Origin: Comamonas antarctica
GTDB taxonomy: Bacteria > Pseudomonadota > Gammaproteobacteria > Burkholderiales > Burkholderiaceae_C
DNA length: 64,000 bases
Assembly (NCBI RefSeq): GCF_013363755.1
Contig: NZ_CP054840.1
Location: 758,001 to 822,000 of the forward strand
Direction: 5' to 3'
A program made the position numbers and the translations under genes. Below, piece after piece: positions 50,162-58,559 of this stretch; position 1 is the first letter of the stretch, and every line of letters starts with the position of its first letter. The notes beneath the pieces were generated by a model, which worked only from the letters and a program-made list of their open reading frames with translations, was not told the origin of the DNA and did no database searches.

Positions 50162-51253
50162 ATGGCAGTCACAGAACAAGCGCTTTTGGCGGCGCTCAGC
50201 AGCGTGCTGGACCCGCATACCGGCAAGGATTTCGTCAGCACGCGCGCCGTGCGCAACCTGCAGATCAGCGCTGGCGATGTGGCGTTCGATGTCGAGCTCG
50301 GTTATCCCGCGAAAAGCCTGGTGCCCGAGCTGCGCCGCCAGTTCGTCTCGGCGGCCAAGTCCGTGACGGGTGTGGACAATGTGTCGGTGGGCATTTCCAG
50401 CAAGGTCGTGGCGCATGCCGTGCAGCGCGGCGTGGAACTGCTGCCCCAGGTGAAGAACATCGTGGCCATTTCCTCGGGCAAGGGCGGCGTGGGCAAGAGC
50501 ACCACGGCCGCCAACCTGGCGCTGGCGCTGGCCGCCGAAGGCGCGCGCGTGGGCCTGCTCGACGCCGACATCTACGGCCCGAGCCAGCCGATGATGATGG
50601 GCCTGACCGGCAAGCCCGAGAGCGCCGATGGCAAGACCATGGAGCCGCTCCAGAACTACGGCGTGCAGGTCATGTCGATTGGTTTCCTCGTGAATCAGGA
50701 CGAAGCCATGATCTGGCGCGGCCCCATGGCCACCCAGGCGCTGGAGCAGATGCTGCGCCAGACCAACTGGAAAGACCTCGACTACCTGCTGGTCGACATG
50801 CCCCCGGGAACGGGTGACATCCAGCTGACGCTGGCCCAGCGCGTGCCGATGACGGGCGCCATCGTGGTCACCACGCCGCAGGACATCGCGTTGATCGATG
50901 CGCGCAAGGGCATCAAGATGTTCGAGAAGGTCGGCGTGCCCATCCTGGGCCTGGTCGAGAACATGGCCGCCCATGTCTGCACCCAGTGCGGCCATGTCGA
51001 GCACATCTTCGGCGCCGAGGGCGGCAGGAAGATGGCCGCCGAGTACGGCATCGACTACCTGGGCGCGCTGCCGCTGTCGCTGCAGATCCGCGAGCAGGCC
51101 GACAGCGGCAAACCCACGGTGGTGGCCGAGCCGGGCAGCGAAGCCGCGCAGATCTACCAGCGCGTGGCGCGCGACATGGCGGTGAAGATCGCGCTCAAGG
51201 CCAAGGATTTCAGCGCCAAGTTCCCGACGATCACGGTCAGCAAGAACACCTGA
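50162..51253 (+). CDS. iron-sulfur cluster carrier protein Mrp/ApbC
   Basis: 363 residues from ATG 50162 with AAAGGAG about 10 bases upstream. An N-terminal DUF59/MIP18-like domain (LLAALSSVLDPHTGKDF...GDVAFDVELGYPA) precedes the P-loop domain with the deviant Walker A SSGKGGVGKST (104-114), DADIYGPSQPMMMG, DMPPGTGDIQLTLAQ, and the cluster-binding CxxC at C273 and C276 (HVCTQCGH). It carries [4Fe-4S] clusters to target proteins. A strong terminator follows. Confidence 0.96.
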   Translation: MAVTEQALLAALSSVLDPHTGKDFVSTRAVRNLQISAGDVAFDVELGYPAKSLVPELRRQFVSAAKSVTGVDNVSVGISSKVVAHAVQRGVELLPQVKNIVAISSGKGGVGKSTTAANLALALAAEGARVGLLDADIYGPSQPMMMGLTGKPESADGKTMEPLQNYGVQVMSIGFLVNQDEAMIWRGPMATQALEQMLRQTNWKDLDYLLVDMPPGTGDIQLTLAQRVPMTGAIVVTTPQDIALIDARKGIKMFEKVGVPILGLVENMAAHVCTQCGHVEHIFGAEGGRKMAAEYGIDYLGALPLSLQIREQADSGKPTVVAEPGSEAAQIYQRVARDMAVKIALKAKDFSAKFPTITVSKNT

Positions 51254-51279
51254 TTGCCGCGCCTGCCGCCGCAGTCGAA

Positions 51280-51310
51280 GCCGCCACGGTCCGCCCTGGC
51301 GGCTTTTTTT
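51280..51310 (+). terminator. rho-independent terminator of mrp/apbC
   Basis: GCCGCCA (51280-51286) pairs with TGGCGGC (51297-51303), followed by seven T residues (51304-51310), 27 bases after the mrp stop. Confidence 0.92.
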
Positions 51311-51379
51311 CGGGCGCTGCGCATTTCCGTGCGGTCTTTCACCGATTGCCAGGCGCGGCAATCCGCTATCGTTCCATCC

Positions 51380-53902
51380 ATGAATGGATCATCTGCCTGG
51401 GCTTTGGGTTGGCGCACCTTGTGGCGCGACGTGCGTGCGGGCGAGTTGCGCCTGCTGATCGTGGCCGTGACGCTGGCCGTGGCGGCGCTCACGGCCGTGG
51501 GTTTCTTTGCCGACCGGCTCCAGGGCGGGCTCGAGCGCGATGCGCGCCAGTTGCTGGGCGGTGACGTGGTGGTGGTCAGCGACAACCCGCCGCCGGCGCA
51601 GTTTGCCGAACGCGCACGGCAGCTGCAGCTTCAGACCGTGGTCACGACCAGTTTCCCGACCATGGGCCGCGCGCCCGATGCGCAGGGCGGGGCCAGCCGG
51701 CTGGTGGCGCTCAAGAGCGTGCCCGCGGGCTACCCGCTGCGCGGTGCGCTGCGCGTGGCCAATGCACCCGGCGAGGCCGGCGAAACCACGCGCGCGATTC
51801 CCGCGCCCGGCGAAGTCTGGGTCGATGCGCCGCTGCTCGAGTCGCTGGCACTCAAGATCGGCGACCCGCTGCTGCTGGGCGATGCCACGCTGCGCATCGG
51901 CCGCATCCTGGTGCTGGAGCCCGACCGCGGCGCGGGCTTCATGAGCTTTGCGCCGCGCGTGATGCTCAATGACGCCGACCTAGCCGCCACCGCGCTGGTC
52001 CAGCCCGCGAGCCGCCTGACCTACCGCTTGGCCGTGGCCGGCAACGACACCGCCGTGCGCCAGTTCCAGGCCTGGGCCGAAGACGCGGTGCAGTCGCGCG
52101 AGCTGCACGGCCTGCGCATCGAGTCGCTCGACAGCGGCCGCCCCGAAATGCGCCAGACGCTGGCGCGCGCCGAGAAATTCCTGAGCCTGGTGGCGCTGCT
52201 GGCGGCGCTGCTGTCGGCCGTGGCCGTGGCGCTGGCCGCGCGCGGCTTTGCCAACGACCATCTCGATGCCTCGGCCATGCTGCGCGTGCTGGGCCAGAGC
52301 CAGCGCCGCATTGCGGGCGCGTATACCGTCGAGTTCGCGCTGGTCGGTGTGTTCTCCAGCGCGCTGGGCGTGGCCATAGGCTATGGCGTGCACCATGTGT
52401 TCGTGCAGCTGCTGGCGGGCCTGGTCGATGCGGCCTTGCCGGCCCCGAGCCTGTGGCCCGTGGTGTTCGGGCTGGGCATGGGCATGACGCTGCTCTTTAC
52501 CTTCGGCCTGCCGCCGGTGCTGCAATTGGCCCAGGTGCCGCCGCTGCGCGTCATGCGGCGCGACCTGGGTGCGCTCAAGCCGGCCTCATGGCTGGTGCTG
52601 GTGCTGGGCGTGGCGGGATTTGCCGCGCTGCTGCTGGCCGTGAGCCGCGATCTCAAGCTGGGACTGATTGCCGTGGCCGGCTTTGGCGCCGCGGTGGCGC
52701 TGTTTGCGGGCCTGGCCTGGCTGGCCGTGAAGCTGCTGCGCCGCCTGGTCAACGAAGCCACGGCGCCGCGCTGGCTGGTGCTGGCCACGCGGCAGATCTC
52801 GGCACGCCCGGTCTACGCCGTGCTGCAGGTCAGCAGCCTGGCCGTGGGCCTGCTGGCACTGGTGCTGCTGGTGCTGCTGCGCACCGACCTGATCGCCAGC
52901 TGGCGCGCGGCCTCGCCGCCCGATGCGCCGAACCGCTTCGTCATCAACATCATGCCGGACCAGTCGCAGGAGTTCCAGCAGCAGCTCAAGGACAACGGCG
53001 TCGCGCGCTACGACTGGTATCCGATGATCCGTGGCCGGCTGGTACAGGTCAACGGCCGGGACGTGCATCCCGACGACTACAGCGAGGACCGCGCCAAGCG
53101 CCTGGTCGACCGCGAATTCAACCTGTCGACGGCCGCGCAGGCGCCGCAGCACAATGCCATCGTCGCGGGCCGCTGGACGGACAACGAAGCCGGTGCCATC
53201 AGCGTCGAGCAAGGCATCGCCGAGACGCTGGGCCTGCAGCTCGGCGACCGGCTGACCTTCGACATCGGCGGCATGCAAAACGAAGCCCGCATCACCAGCC
53301 TGCGCAAGGTCGACTGGGGCTCGATGCGCGCCAACTTCTTCGTCATGTATCCGGTGGACCAGCTGCCCGATGTGCCTGTGACCTATCTTGCGGCCTACCG
53401 CGCGCCGCCGACGCCGGGCTTCGACAACGCGCTGGTGCGCCAGTTCCCCAACATCACCAACGTCGACCTGGGCAGCACGCTGGCCCAGGTGCAGCAGGTG
53501 CTCGACCAGGTGATACGCGCGGTCGAGTTCCTGTTCATCTTCACGCTGGCCGCGGGCCTGGTGGTGTTGTTCGCTGCGGTCACCGCCACGCGCGAGGAAC
53601 GCGCACGCGAGTACGCGATCATGCGCGCCGTCGGGGCGCGTGCCCGCCTGCTGCGACAGGTGCAGCGTGCCGAGCTCGCGGGCGTGGGGTTGCTGGCGGG
53701 TTTCCTCGCCAGCGCCGTCGCCATGGCCATCGGCTGGGCGCTGGCGCGCTATGCGTTTGATTTCGTCTGGACGGCTTCGCCCTGGGTGCCGATCGCCGGC
53801 GCGCTGGCCGGCGCGGTGCTGGCCTGGCTTGCCGGCTGGTGGGGCCTGCGCGAAGTGCTGCGCCGGCCCGTCATGACCACGCTGCGCCAGGCGGCGGAAT
53901 GA
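51380..53902 (+). CDS. FtsX-like ABC transporter permease (YbbP type)
   Basis: 840 residues from ATG 51380 (MNGSSAWALGWRTLWRDVRAGELR). Layout: TM1 near 25-45, an extracytoplasmic domain with GGDVVVVSDNPPP, the first FtsX module (LVALLAALLSAVAVALAARGFA...SAMLRVLGQSQRRIAGAYTVEFAL), central helices, a second extracytoplasmic domain, and a final FtsX module (FIFTLAAGLVVLFAAVTATREERAREYAIMRAVGARARLL). This is the YbbP architecture of predicted export permeases. The ATPase partner (YbbA type) is not adjacent. It precedes the globin gene by 51 bases. Confidence 0.92.
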   Translation: MNGSSAWALGWRTLWRDVRAGELRLLIVAVTLAVAALTAVGFFADRLQGGLERDARQLLGGDVVVVSDNPPPAQFAERARQLQLQTVVTTSFPTMGRAPDAQGGASRLVALKSVPAGYPLRGALRVANAPGEAGETTRAIPAPGEVWVDAPLLESLALKIGDPLLLGDATLRIGRILVLEPDRGAGFMSFAPRVMLNDADLAATALVQPASRLTYRLAVAGNDTAVRQFQAWAEDAVQSRELHGLRIESLDSGRPEMRQTLARAEKFLSLVALLAALLSAVAVALAARGFANDHLDASAMLRVLGQSQRRIAGAYTVEFALVGVFSSALGVAIGYGVHHVFVQLLAGLVDAALPAPSLWPVVFGLGMGMTLLFTFGLPPVLQLAQVPPLRVMRRDLGALKPASWLVLVLGVAGFAALLLAVSRDLKLGLIAVAGFGAAVALFAGLAWLAVKLLRRLVNEATAPRWLVLATRQISARPVYAVLQVSSLAVGLLALVLLVLLRTDLIASWRAASPPDAPNRFVINIMPDQSQEFQQQLKDNGVARYDWYPMIRGRLVQVNGRDVHPDDYSEDRAKRLVDREFNLSTAAQAPQHNAIVAGRWTDNEAGAISVEQGIAETLGLQLGDRLTFDIGGMQNEARITSLRKVDWGSMRANFFVMYPVDQLPDVPVTYLAAYRAPPTPGFDNALVRQFPNITNVDLGSTLAQVQQVLDQVIRAVEFLFIFTLAAGLVVLFAAVTATREERAREYAIMRAVGARARLLRQVQRAELAGVGLLAGFLASAVAMAIGWALARYAFDFVWTASPWVPIAGALAGAVLAWLAGWWGLREVLRRPVMTTLRQAAE

Positions 53903-53953
53903 AGGGTTGTCCCGTGCTGCGGGACAATGCAGGTTTTCGTTTCCGAGCGTGCC

Positions 53954-54358
53954 ATGCAGATTGAAGAAAAACCCGAGTTCGCCACGCCTTTTGAATGGAT
54001 CGGCGGCGAGTCCGCGATACAGCGCCTGGTCGACCGCTTCTATGACCTGATGGACCTCGAACCCGGCTATGCCGAACTGCGCGCCGCCCATGGCTCCGAG
54101 CTCGACAATGCGCGCCAGAAGCTGTTCTGGTTTCTCTGCGGCTGGATGGGCGGCCCCGACCATTACCAAAGCCGTTTTGGCCATCCGCGCCTGAAAATGC
54201 GCCACATGCCGTTTGCGATCGGCGTGCGCGAGCGCGACCAGTGGGTGGCCTGCATGGACCAGGCCATGGTCGAAACCGGCGTGCCCGAGGCACTGCGCCA
54301 GCGCCTCTCCACGAGTTTCATGGGCACTGCCGACTGGATGCGCAACCAGGGCGGTTGA
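53954..54358 (+). CDS. group II truncated hemoglobin
   Basis: 134 residues from ATG 53954 (MQIEEKPEFATPFEWIGGESAIQRLVDRFYDLM). Typical group II features are FWFLCGWMGGPDHYQSRFGHPRLKMRHMPFAIG, where the His of RHMPF is the proximal heme ligand, and the distal-side DRFYDLM helix B tyrosine region. C-terminal WVACMDQAMVETGV and FMGTADWMRN complete the fold. These proteins bind oxygen or nitric oxide and may protect respiration. It is the last GC-rich gene before a low-GC segment. Confidence 0.9.
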   Translation: MQIEEKPEFATPFEWIGGESAIQRLVDRFYDLMDLEPGYAELRAAHGSELDNARQKLFWFLCGWMGGPDHYQSRFGHPRLKMRHMPFAIGVRERDQWVACMDQAMVETGVPEALRQRLSTSFMGTADWMRNQGG

Positions 54359-54466
54359 GCGCGCACCGGCCTGGCGTGGCCGGCGCAGCAGCACTGGTTT
54401 GTCGCGACCAACGATACGCGTCAATCCCCGCAAACTTCGGTGTTCTCGGGGATCGCTTCTGCCAAC

Positions 54467-55177
54467 TTATCTGCACCTTCCGCAGCGCCTGCAGCTTCTG
54501 CAGCTTCTGCAGCGTTGTCCACACCTTCGTCCGCAGCGCGATGCGCAATTCATCGATGGCGAGGTATGTTGAATGATGCCCTGGATCATCTCGCTCGGGC
54601 TCATTTTCTCCGCGGCTGCAGGCGCGAGCGGCGGTACAACATCATCCGCGGCGTCATGGAACGGGCGCTGAAGCGCATTCATTTTGCTCGGTGAATATGC
54701 ATTTGCATAATCCACATACCATTTCTTGACGGTCTCGATACCCAGTACCGAGTGGATGAGATTGAGTTGCTGCTCAAGGCACTCGAGCTTGTATTCGTCG
54801 AGCGTCATTCCCAGGCTGGTGGAGTCCTTTATCGCCTGCGCCAGCTGTTCGGGGCTGAAAGGTGCATGGTGCACCATTTTGCCGAAGAAGCGATTGCTGA
54901 AGATTTCGTAGTCTTCCGTGAAAAGTATGAAGTGATGCCACATCTTGTCGATGATCTGCGTCGTTTCATCGATCTCCACCTGGATGAATCTTTGCTGACC
55001 GATCCCGGAAATGTACAGGAATTTCTTCATTTCCGAAAAGATGTCCTGTGCTTCATTTTCATCGACATTCCACTCATTCCGAAATTTCTTTATCACGCCT
55101 TCATGCTGGTATTCTGCCAGTTCACGAGGGTAAGTGTTGGTGGATTTTTCGGCGACCCGTTCAAATACCGTGTTCAT
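54467..55177 (-). CDS. unknown protein with WH..F..HH motif and Cys/Arg-rich tail
   Basis: 236 residues, with an AAGGGG ribosome site about eight bases before ATG 55177. Residues about 25-150 are unusually AT-rich in codon use for this window and include ITQ-like DETTQIIDKMWHHFILFTEDYEIFSNRFFGKMVHHAPFSP, a WH...F...HH-P pattern I associate with glycine-rich-domain-like bacterial proteins of unknown function. About 165-215 are Ala/Pro/Ser-rich. The last 26 residues place Cys at every fourth, then every third position (CASRCGRRC, then CRSCRSCRRCGRC). The tail could bind metal or be a modified peptide, or could be an out-of-frame reading (see findings). No neighbour explains it. Confidence 0.65.
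   Translation of the reverse strand: MNTVFERVAEKSTNTYPRELAEYQHEGVIKKFRNEWNVDENEAQDIFSEMKKFLYISGIGQQRFIQVEIDETTQIIDKMWHHFILFTEDYEIFSNRFFGKMVHHAPFSPEQLAQAIKDSTSLGMTLDEYKLECLEQQLNLIHSVLGIETVKKWYVDYANAYSPSKMNALQRPFHDAADDVVPPLAPAAAEKMSPSEMIQGIIQHTSPSMNCASRCGRRCGQRCRSCRSCRRCGRCR
54488..54514. repeat. 9-bp tandem repeat in the cysteine-rich tail
   Basis: CTGCAGCTT repeated nearly three times (CCTGCAGCTT, CTGCAGCTT, CTGCAGCG). It encodes the Arg-Ser-Cys units of the tail on the minus strand. All three minus-strand frames stay open across it. Confidence 0.8.
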
Positions 55178-55500
55178 GACATTTTCCCCTTGGTTGTGAA
55201 TTGAAGGAAAACTTGCAGTTTTTCAGATGCCTCCTTTGCGCGGTGATGAAAATTCACTTCCTGGATGCTGGGCTTTTCCGCACTTGGAGTGTCGGGCTGA
55301 CTACATTCTTTGCAAGTAGGCGGCCGAACCGTTGCCTTGCCGGGGCGGCGGTAAAAATGATTGAACTTTCTTTCGATAATCCTTATCTGGTTTATTGGCG
55401 GCGGTTTTTATGGTGTTTCTGATGAATCGGGCCTGTATGGTCGCGAAGCTGCGCTACGATGATGTTCCCAAGCATTTGATACAAGCGTTCAGGAGCATTC
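55178..55500. other. AT-rich intergenic region before lemA
   Basis: About 320 bases, clearly lower in GC than the surroundings. It contains the start region of the minus-strand unknown gene and the upstream region of lemA. A 73-codon plus-strand frame (55201-55422) has no good ribosome site and no recognisable features; I do not call it. No terminator or recognisable promoter pair was found with confidence. Confidence 0.5.
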
Positions 55501-56094
55501 ATGGGTGTGATCGGCTGGATATTGCTGGCAGTCGCCATCGCCGTCGTGGTCTGGACGGTCACTGCCTATAACCGCCTGGTGGTGGCGCGCAACCGCATTG
55601 CCAACGCTTTCGGGCAGATCGACGTGCAGCTCAAGCGCCGCCACGATCTGGTGCCCAACCTGGTGGAAGTCGCACGCGGCTATATGGCGCACGAGGCCGC
55701 CACGCTCGAAGCCGTGATTCGTGCCCGCGGCGCGGCCACCGGCGCGGCCGAGCAGGCGCGCGCGCATCCTGCCGATGCCAGGGCGATCAGCGCGCTGTCG
55801 CAAGCCGAAGCGGCGCTGGGCACCCAGCTCGGCCGGTTGATGATGCTCAGCGAAGCCTATCCCGGCCTCAAGGCCGATGCCCATATGCTGCGGCTGAGCG
55901 AGGAGATCACCAGCACCGAGAACCGCATCGGTTTTGCGCGCCAGGCCTATAACGACCAGGTGCTCGAGTTCAACAATGCCGCCAGCCAGTTTCCCGACGT
56001 GCTGCTGGCGCGCCCCCTGGGCTTTGCGCAAGCGGCAATGCTGGAGTCCACTTCCAGCGATGCCGAGCGCGCCGTGCCGCAACTGAGGTTCTGA
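55501..56094 (+). CDS. LemA family protein
   Basis: 197 residues. One N-terminal helix (MGVIGWILLAVAIAVVVWTVTAYN) and the LemA signature YNRLVVARNRIANAFGQIDVQLKRRHDLVPNLVEVARGYMAHE, then a helical bundle with LRLSEEITSTENRIGFARQAYNDQVLEFNN and FPDVLLARPLGF. The function of LemA is not settled; the gene is regularly paired with an M48 protease, here 7 bases downstream. Confidence 0.95.
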   Translation: MGVIGWILLAVAIAVVVWTVTAYNRLVVARNRIANAFGQIDVQLKRRHDLVPNLVEVARGYMAHEAATLEAVIRARGAATGAAEQARAHPADARAISALSQAEAALGTQLGRLMMLSEAYPGLKADAHMLRLSEEITSTENRIGFARQAYNDQVLEFNNAASQFPDVLLARPLGFAQAAMLESTSSDAERAVPQLRF

Positions 56095-56101
56095 GACCGG
56101 C

Positions 56102-57100
56102 ATGAGATTCTGGCGCCACCAGGAGCAAGCGCGCAGCGCCACCGCACGCCTGCTCTGGGGATTTGCGCTGGCCGTGCTGCTGCTGGTGGCGGCCGTGCAT
56201 GGCGGGCTGGTGCTGGCGTGGCTGGGCGTGTCGTGGCTGCTGGGTGGCCACCTGCCGTTTCCCGCGGGATTTGCCGCCGTGAATATCGGCATGACGCTGT
56301 TTCTGGTGCTGGGCGGCTGGTGGGTCGAAACCGACCACTTGCGCGCGGGCGGCCTGCGCCTGGCCGAGCGCATCGGCGCGCGTCCGGCGCGTCCGGAACG
56401 CAGCCTGGCCGAACAGGCCTTTGCCAATGTGGTGCAGGAGTTGTGCATTGCCGCACACATGGCCACGCCCCGGGCCATGGTGCTGCCGCGCACCGCCGCG
56501 ATCAATGCCTTTGCCGCGGGCTGGGGCGAAGACGACGCAGTCATTGCCGTGACGCAAGGCGCACTGGACCATCTGAGCCGCGAGGAACTGCAAGGCATGG
56601 TCGCGCATGAGCTGAGCCATCTGCACGAAGGCGACACGCGGCTGAAGATGCAACTGGCCGGCATGGTCTACGGGCTGGAGCTGGTCTACCGCTTCGGCGA
56701 AAGCATGTGCGGGCGCGGCGGCGCCATGTGGTGGTTTGGCTCGGCCATCAAGGCGGCGGGCTTTGCCGGCTGGCTCGCGGGGCGCTGGCTCAAGGCGGCA
56801 GTGTCGCGCCAGCGTGAATACCTGGCCGATGCGCGCGCCGTGCAATGGACGCGCAGCAAGGACGGCCTGGGCGGCGTGCTGCGCAAGGTCATGGGCCAGC
56901 GCCAGGCCGCGGGATACGATGCGCGCCGCGGCCAGTACGCGCTCGACCATCACGCGGTGCAGCACATGCTGCTGGTCGATGTGCAAGGCTGCAGCCGCTG
57001 GGCAGAGCGGCTTGCGACCCATCCGGCACTGCCCGACCGCGTGCGCCGCATCTATGGCCGGCCCATGCCCGCGATGCCGCTGCAGCGCCTGCCGGCCTGA
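56102..57100 (+). CDS. M48 family membrane metalloprotease
   Basis: 332 residues. Two N-terminal helices (about 18-40 and 55-75), then the catalytic motif MVAHELSHLHEGDTRLKM (HExxH) and the downstream QREYLADARAVQW that provides the third zinc ligand (Glu). A further hydrophobic segment lies between (WWFGSAIKAAGFAGWLAG). HtpX/Oma1-like proteases degrade or quality-check membrane proteins. Operon with lemA. Confidence 0.93.
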   Translation: MRFWRHQEQARSATARLLWGFALAVLLLVAAVHGGLVLAWLGVSWLLGGHLPFPAGFAAVNIGMTLFLVLGGWWVETDHLRAGGLRLAERIGARPARPERSLAEQAFANVVQELCIAAHMATPRAMVLPRTAAINAFAAGWGEDDAVIAVTQGALDHLSREELQGMVAHELSHLHEGDTRLKMQLAGMVYGLELVYRFGESMCGRGGAMWWFGSAIKAAGFAGWLAGRWLKAAVSRQREYLADARAVQWTRSKDGLGGVLRKVMGQRQAAGYDARRGQYALDHHAVQHMLLVDVQGCSRWAERLATHPALPDRVRRIYGRPMPAMPLQRLPA

Positions 57101-57104
57101 GCCC

Positions 57105-57764
57105 TCAGCGCCCCCCCTGGCGCGGTACGTACGGTTGCAGCAGCACGATCAGCGCACCCGCGCCGCCGTCGTTGGGCCGCGCCTGCACGAAGGCCAGCAC
57201 CTCCTGCTTTTGCACCAGCCAGCTGTGAACCCGTCCCTTGAGCACCGGCATGCGCCCCGGCGAGCCCAGGCCCTTGCCATGCACCACGCGCACGCAGCGC
57301 GCGCCGTCGCGGTGGGCATGGCGGATGAATTGCCCCAGCGCCTCGCGCGCCTCGTCGGTGCGCAGGCCGTGCAGATCGAGCTGGCGCTGAATGCTCCAGT
57401 GCCCGGCGCGCAGCCGCTGCGGCACGTCGGTGCCCATGCCGGGGCGCAGGTAGCTGAGCTGGTCGTCTGTCAGCAGCAGCGTGCTGACGTCGAACTCGTC
57501 GCTGATGGCTTCGCGCAATACCGACTGCTCATCGAGCAGCCGTTGCTGCGGCACGGGCAGCACATTGCCGGGCCGCGGTTCGAGCCGGTTGCGCGCATGG
57601 CGCAGCGGTTGCACCGCCCCCACGGCTTGCAGGAACAGCGCGCGGTCGGTGGCCGGGCGCAGCGCCGCGCGGCGCTGCTCCTCCGCCAGCAGCGCGGCCT
57701 GCTGCGCCGCGGCCGCAAGGGCTTTGCGGACGGGTTGGAGGTCCTGGAGGGATTTCACGCGCAT
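57105..57764 (-). CDS. Smr-domain protein (SmrA-like nuclease)
   Basis: 219 residues. A basic, Ala/Gln-rich N-terminal half is followed by the Smr domain: IQRQLDLHGLRTDEAREALGQFIRHAHRDGARCVRVVHGKGLGSPGRMPVLKGRVHSWL (the DLHG and HGKG motifs). Smr domains nick or cleave nucleic acids in DNA repair or ribosome rescue. Its stop is 5 bases beyond the converging M48 stop. Confidence 0.92.
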   Translation of the reverse strand: MRVKSLQDLQPVRKALAAAAQQAALLAEEQRRAALRPATDRALFLQAVGAVQPLRHARNRLEPRPGNVLPVPQQRLLDEQSVLREAISDEFDVSTLLLTDDQLSYLRPGMGTDVPQRLRAGHWSIQRQLDLHGLRTDEAREALGQFIRHAHRDGARCVRVVHGKGLGSPGRMPVLKGRVHSWLVQKQEVLAFVQARPNDGGAGALIVLLQPYVPRQGGR

Positions 57765-57875
57765 GGCGTGTTTTTATCCCAAGACGGCAAAGCTCCGGCG
57801 CGGGCCCCGGCATACCCTGGGAAGCGGATTGCTTTTGTCCGGGACGCGGCGCGGCTTGGCGCACGCGCGCAAGCT

Positions 57876-58445
57876 TCATGTCAAACCAGGTAAGACGACC
57901 AGCCCGGGCACCGACAGCAGCATTTTGGTCACTGCCCAGACCAGAACGCAGGCGCACAGCTGCAGCATGGTCGCAAGCAACAGCCCGCCCAGGCTGTAAG
58001 CCCGGCTGGCCTGGGGTATCGCACCCGACAGGGCGTTGCAGATGACCCAGAGCGCATAGAGCGCCATGGGCACTGTCCAAACCATAGGCATGCTGGCTGC
58101 CGCCCAGCCGCTGAGAAGCATGTTCATCACCAGTTCGGCGGCAACCAGCAGATTGAAGAGGTCGCCTTGTCCGTCCCAGCGCCCGCCGCGCTGCATCCAC
58201 CAGCGCAGGAATCCGACGCCTATCCATACCGAGGCCAATGAACACACCCACGAATACGCCATCGCCACGCCCCACGCCGGGGCTGGCACGCTCTGCGTGC
58301 CGAAAAGCTCAACGCGCAGGCCAGGATCGAATCCCATCAGCGTGACAATCGACGCAATCGCCAGCCACGCCTGCCAGCGTGCGTAGTGAAAGCGGGACCA
58401 GGGAAGCCGGCGCAACGCAACGAGCTGGAAGGCGGATTGAAGCAT
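57876..58445 (-). CDS. multi-pass membrane protein of unknown function
   Basis: 189 residues from ATG 58445, selected for the GAGGAA four to five bases upstream. MLQSAFQLVALRRLPWSRFHYARWQAWL leads into about five helices (WLAIASIVTLMGF, GVAMAYSWVCSLASVWIGVGFL, LFNLLVAAELVMNMLLSGWAA, MVWTVPMALYALWVICNALSG, LGGLLLATMLQLCACVLVWAVTKML). The spacing resembles small Yip1-type membrane proteins, but I cannot assign a family. It stands alone upstream of the Smr gene; the sequence before it (58446-58559) is AT-rich. Confidence 0.75.
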   Translation of the reverse strand: MLQSAFQLVALRRLPWSRFHYARWQAWLAIASIVTLMGFDPGLRVELFGTQSVPAPAWGVAMAYSWVCSLASVWIGVGFLRWWMQRGGRWDGQGDLFNLLVAAELVMNMLLSGWAAASMPMVWTVPMALYALWVICNALSGAIPQASRAYSLGGLLLATMLQLCACVLVWAVTKMLLSVPGLVVLPGLT

Positions 58446-58559
58446 GTGATTCCTCGACAAGAGTCTGTTGGCAGTGACCGTCACTCCCTTGTTATTAATT
58501 TAAACTATCGTTGTATTTTTATAAATAGCTATTTGCTTGTATCGTGCCCAACCCGCTCT

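Noticed and set aside
55201..55422. 73-codon plus-strand frame in the AT-rich intergenic region
   Set aside because: No ribosome site, no hydrophobic or domain pattern, and the region looks like flanking control DNA.
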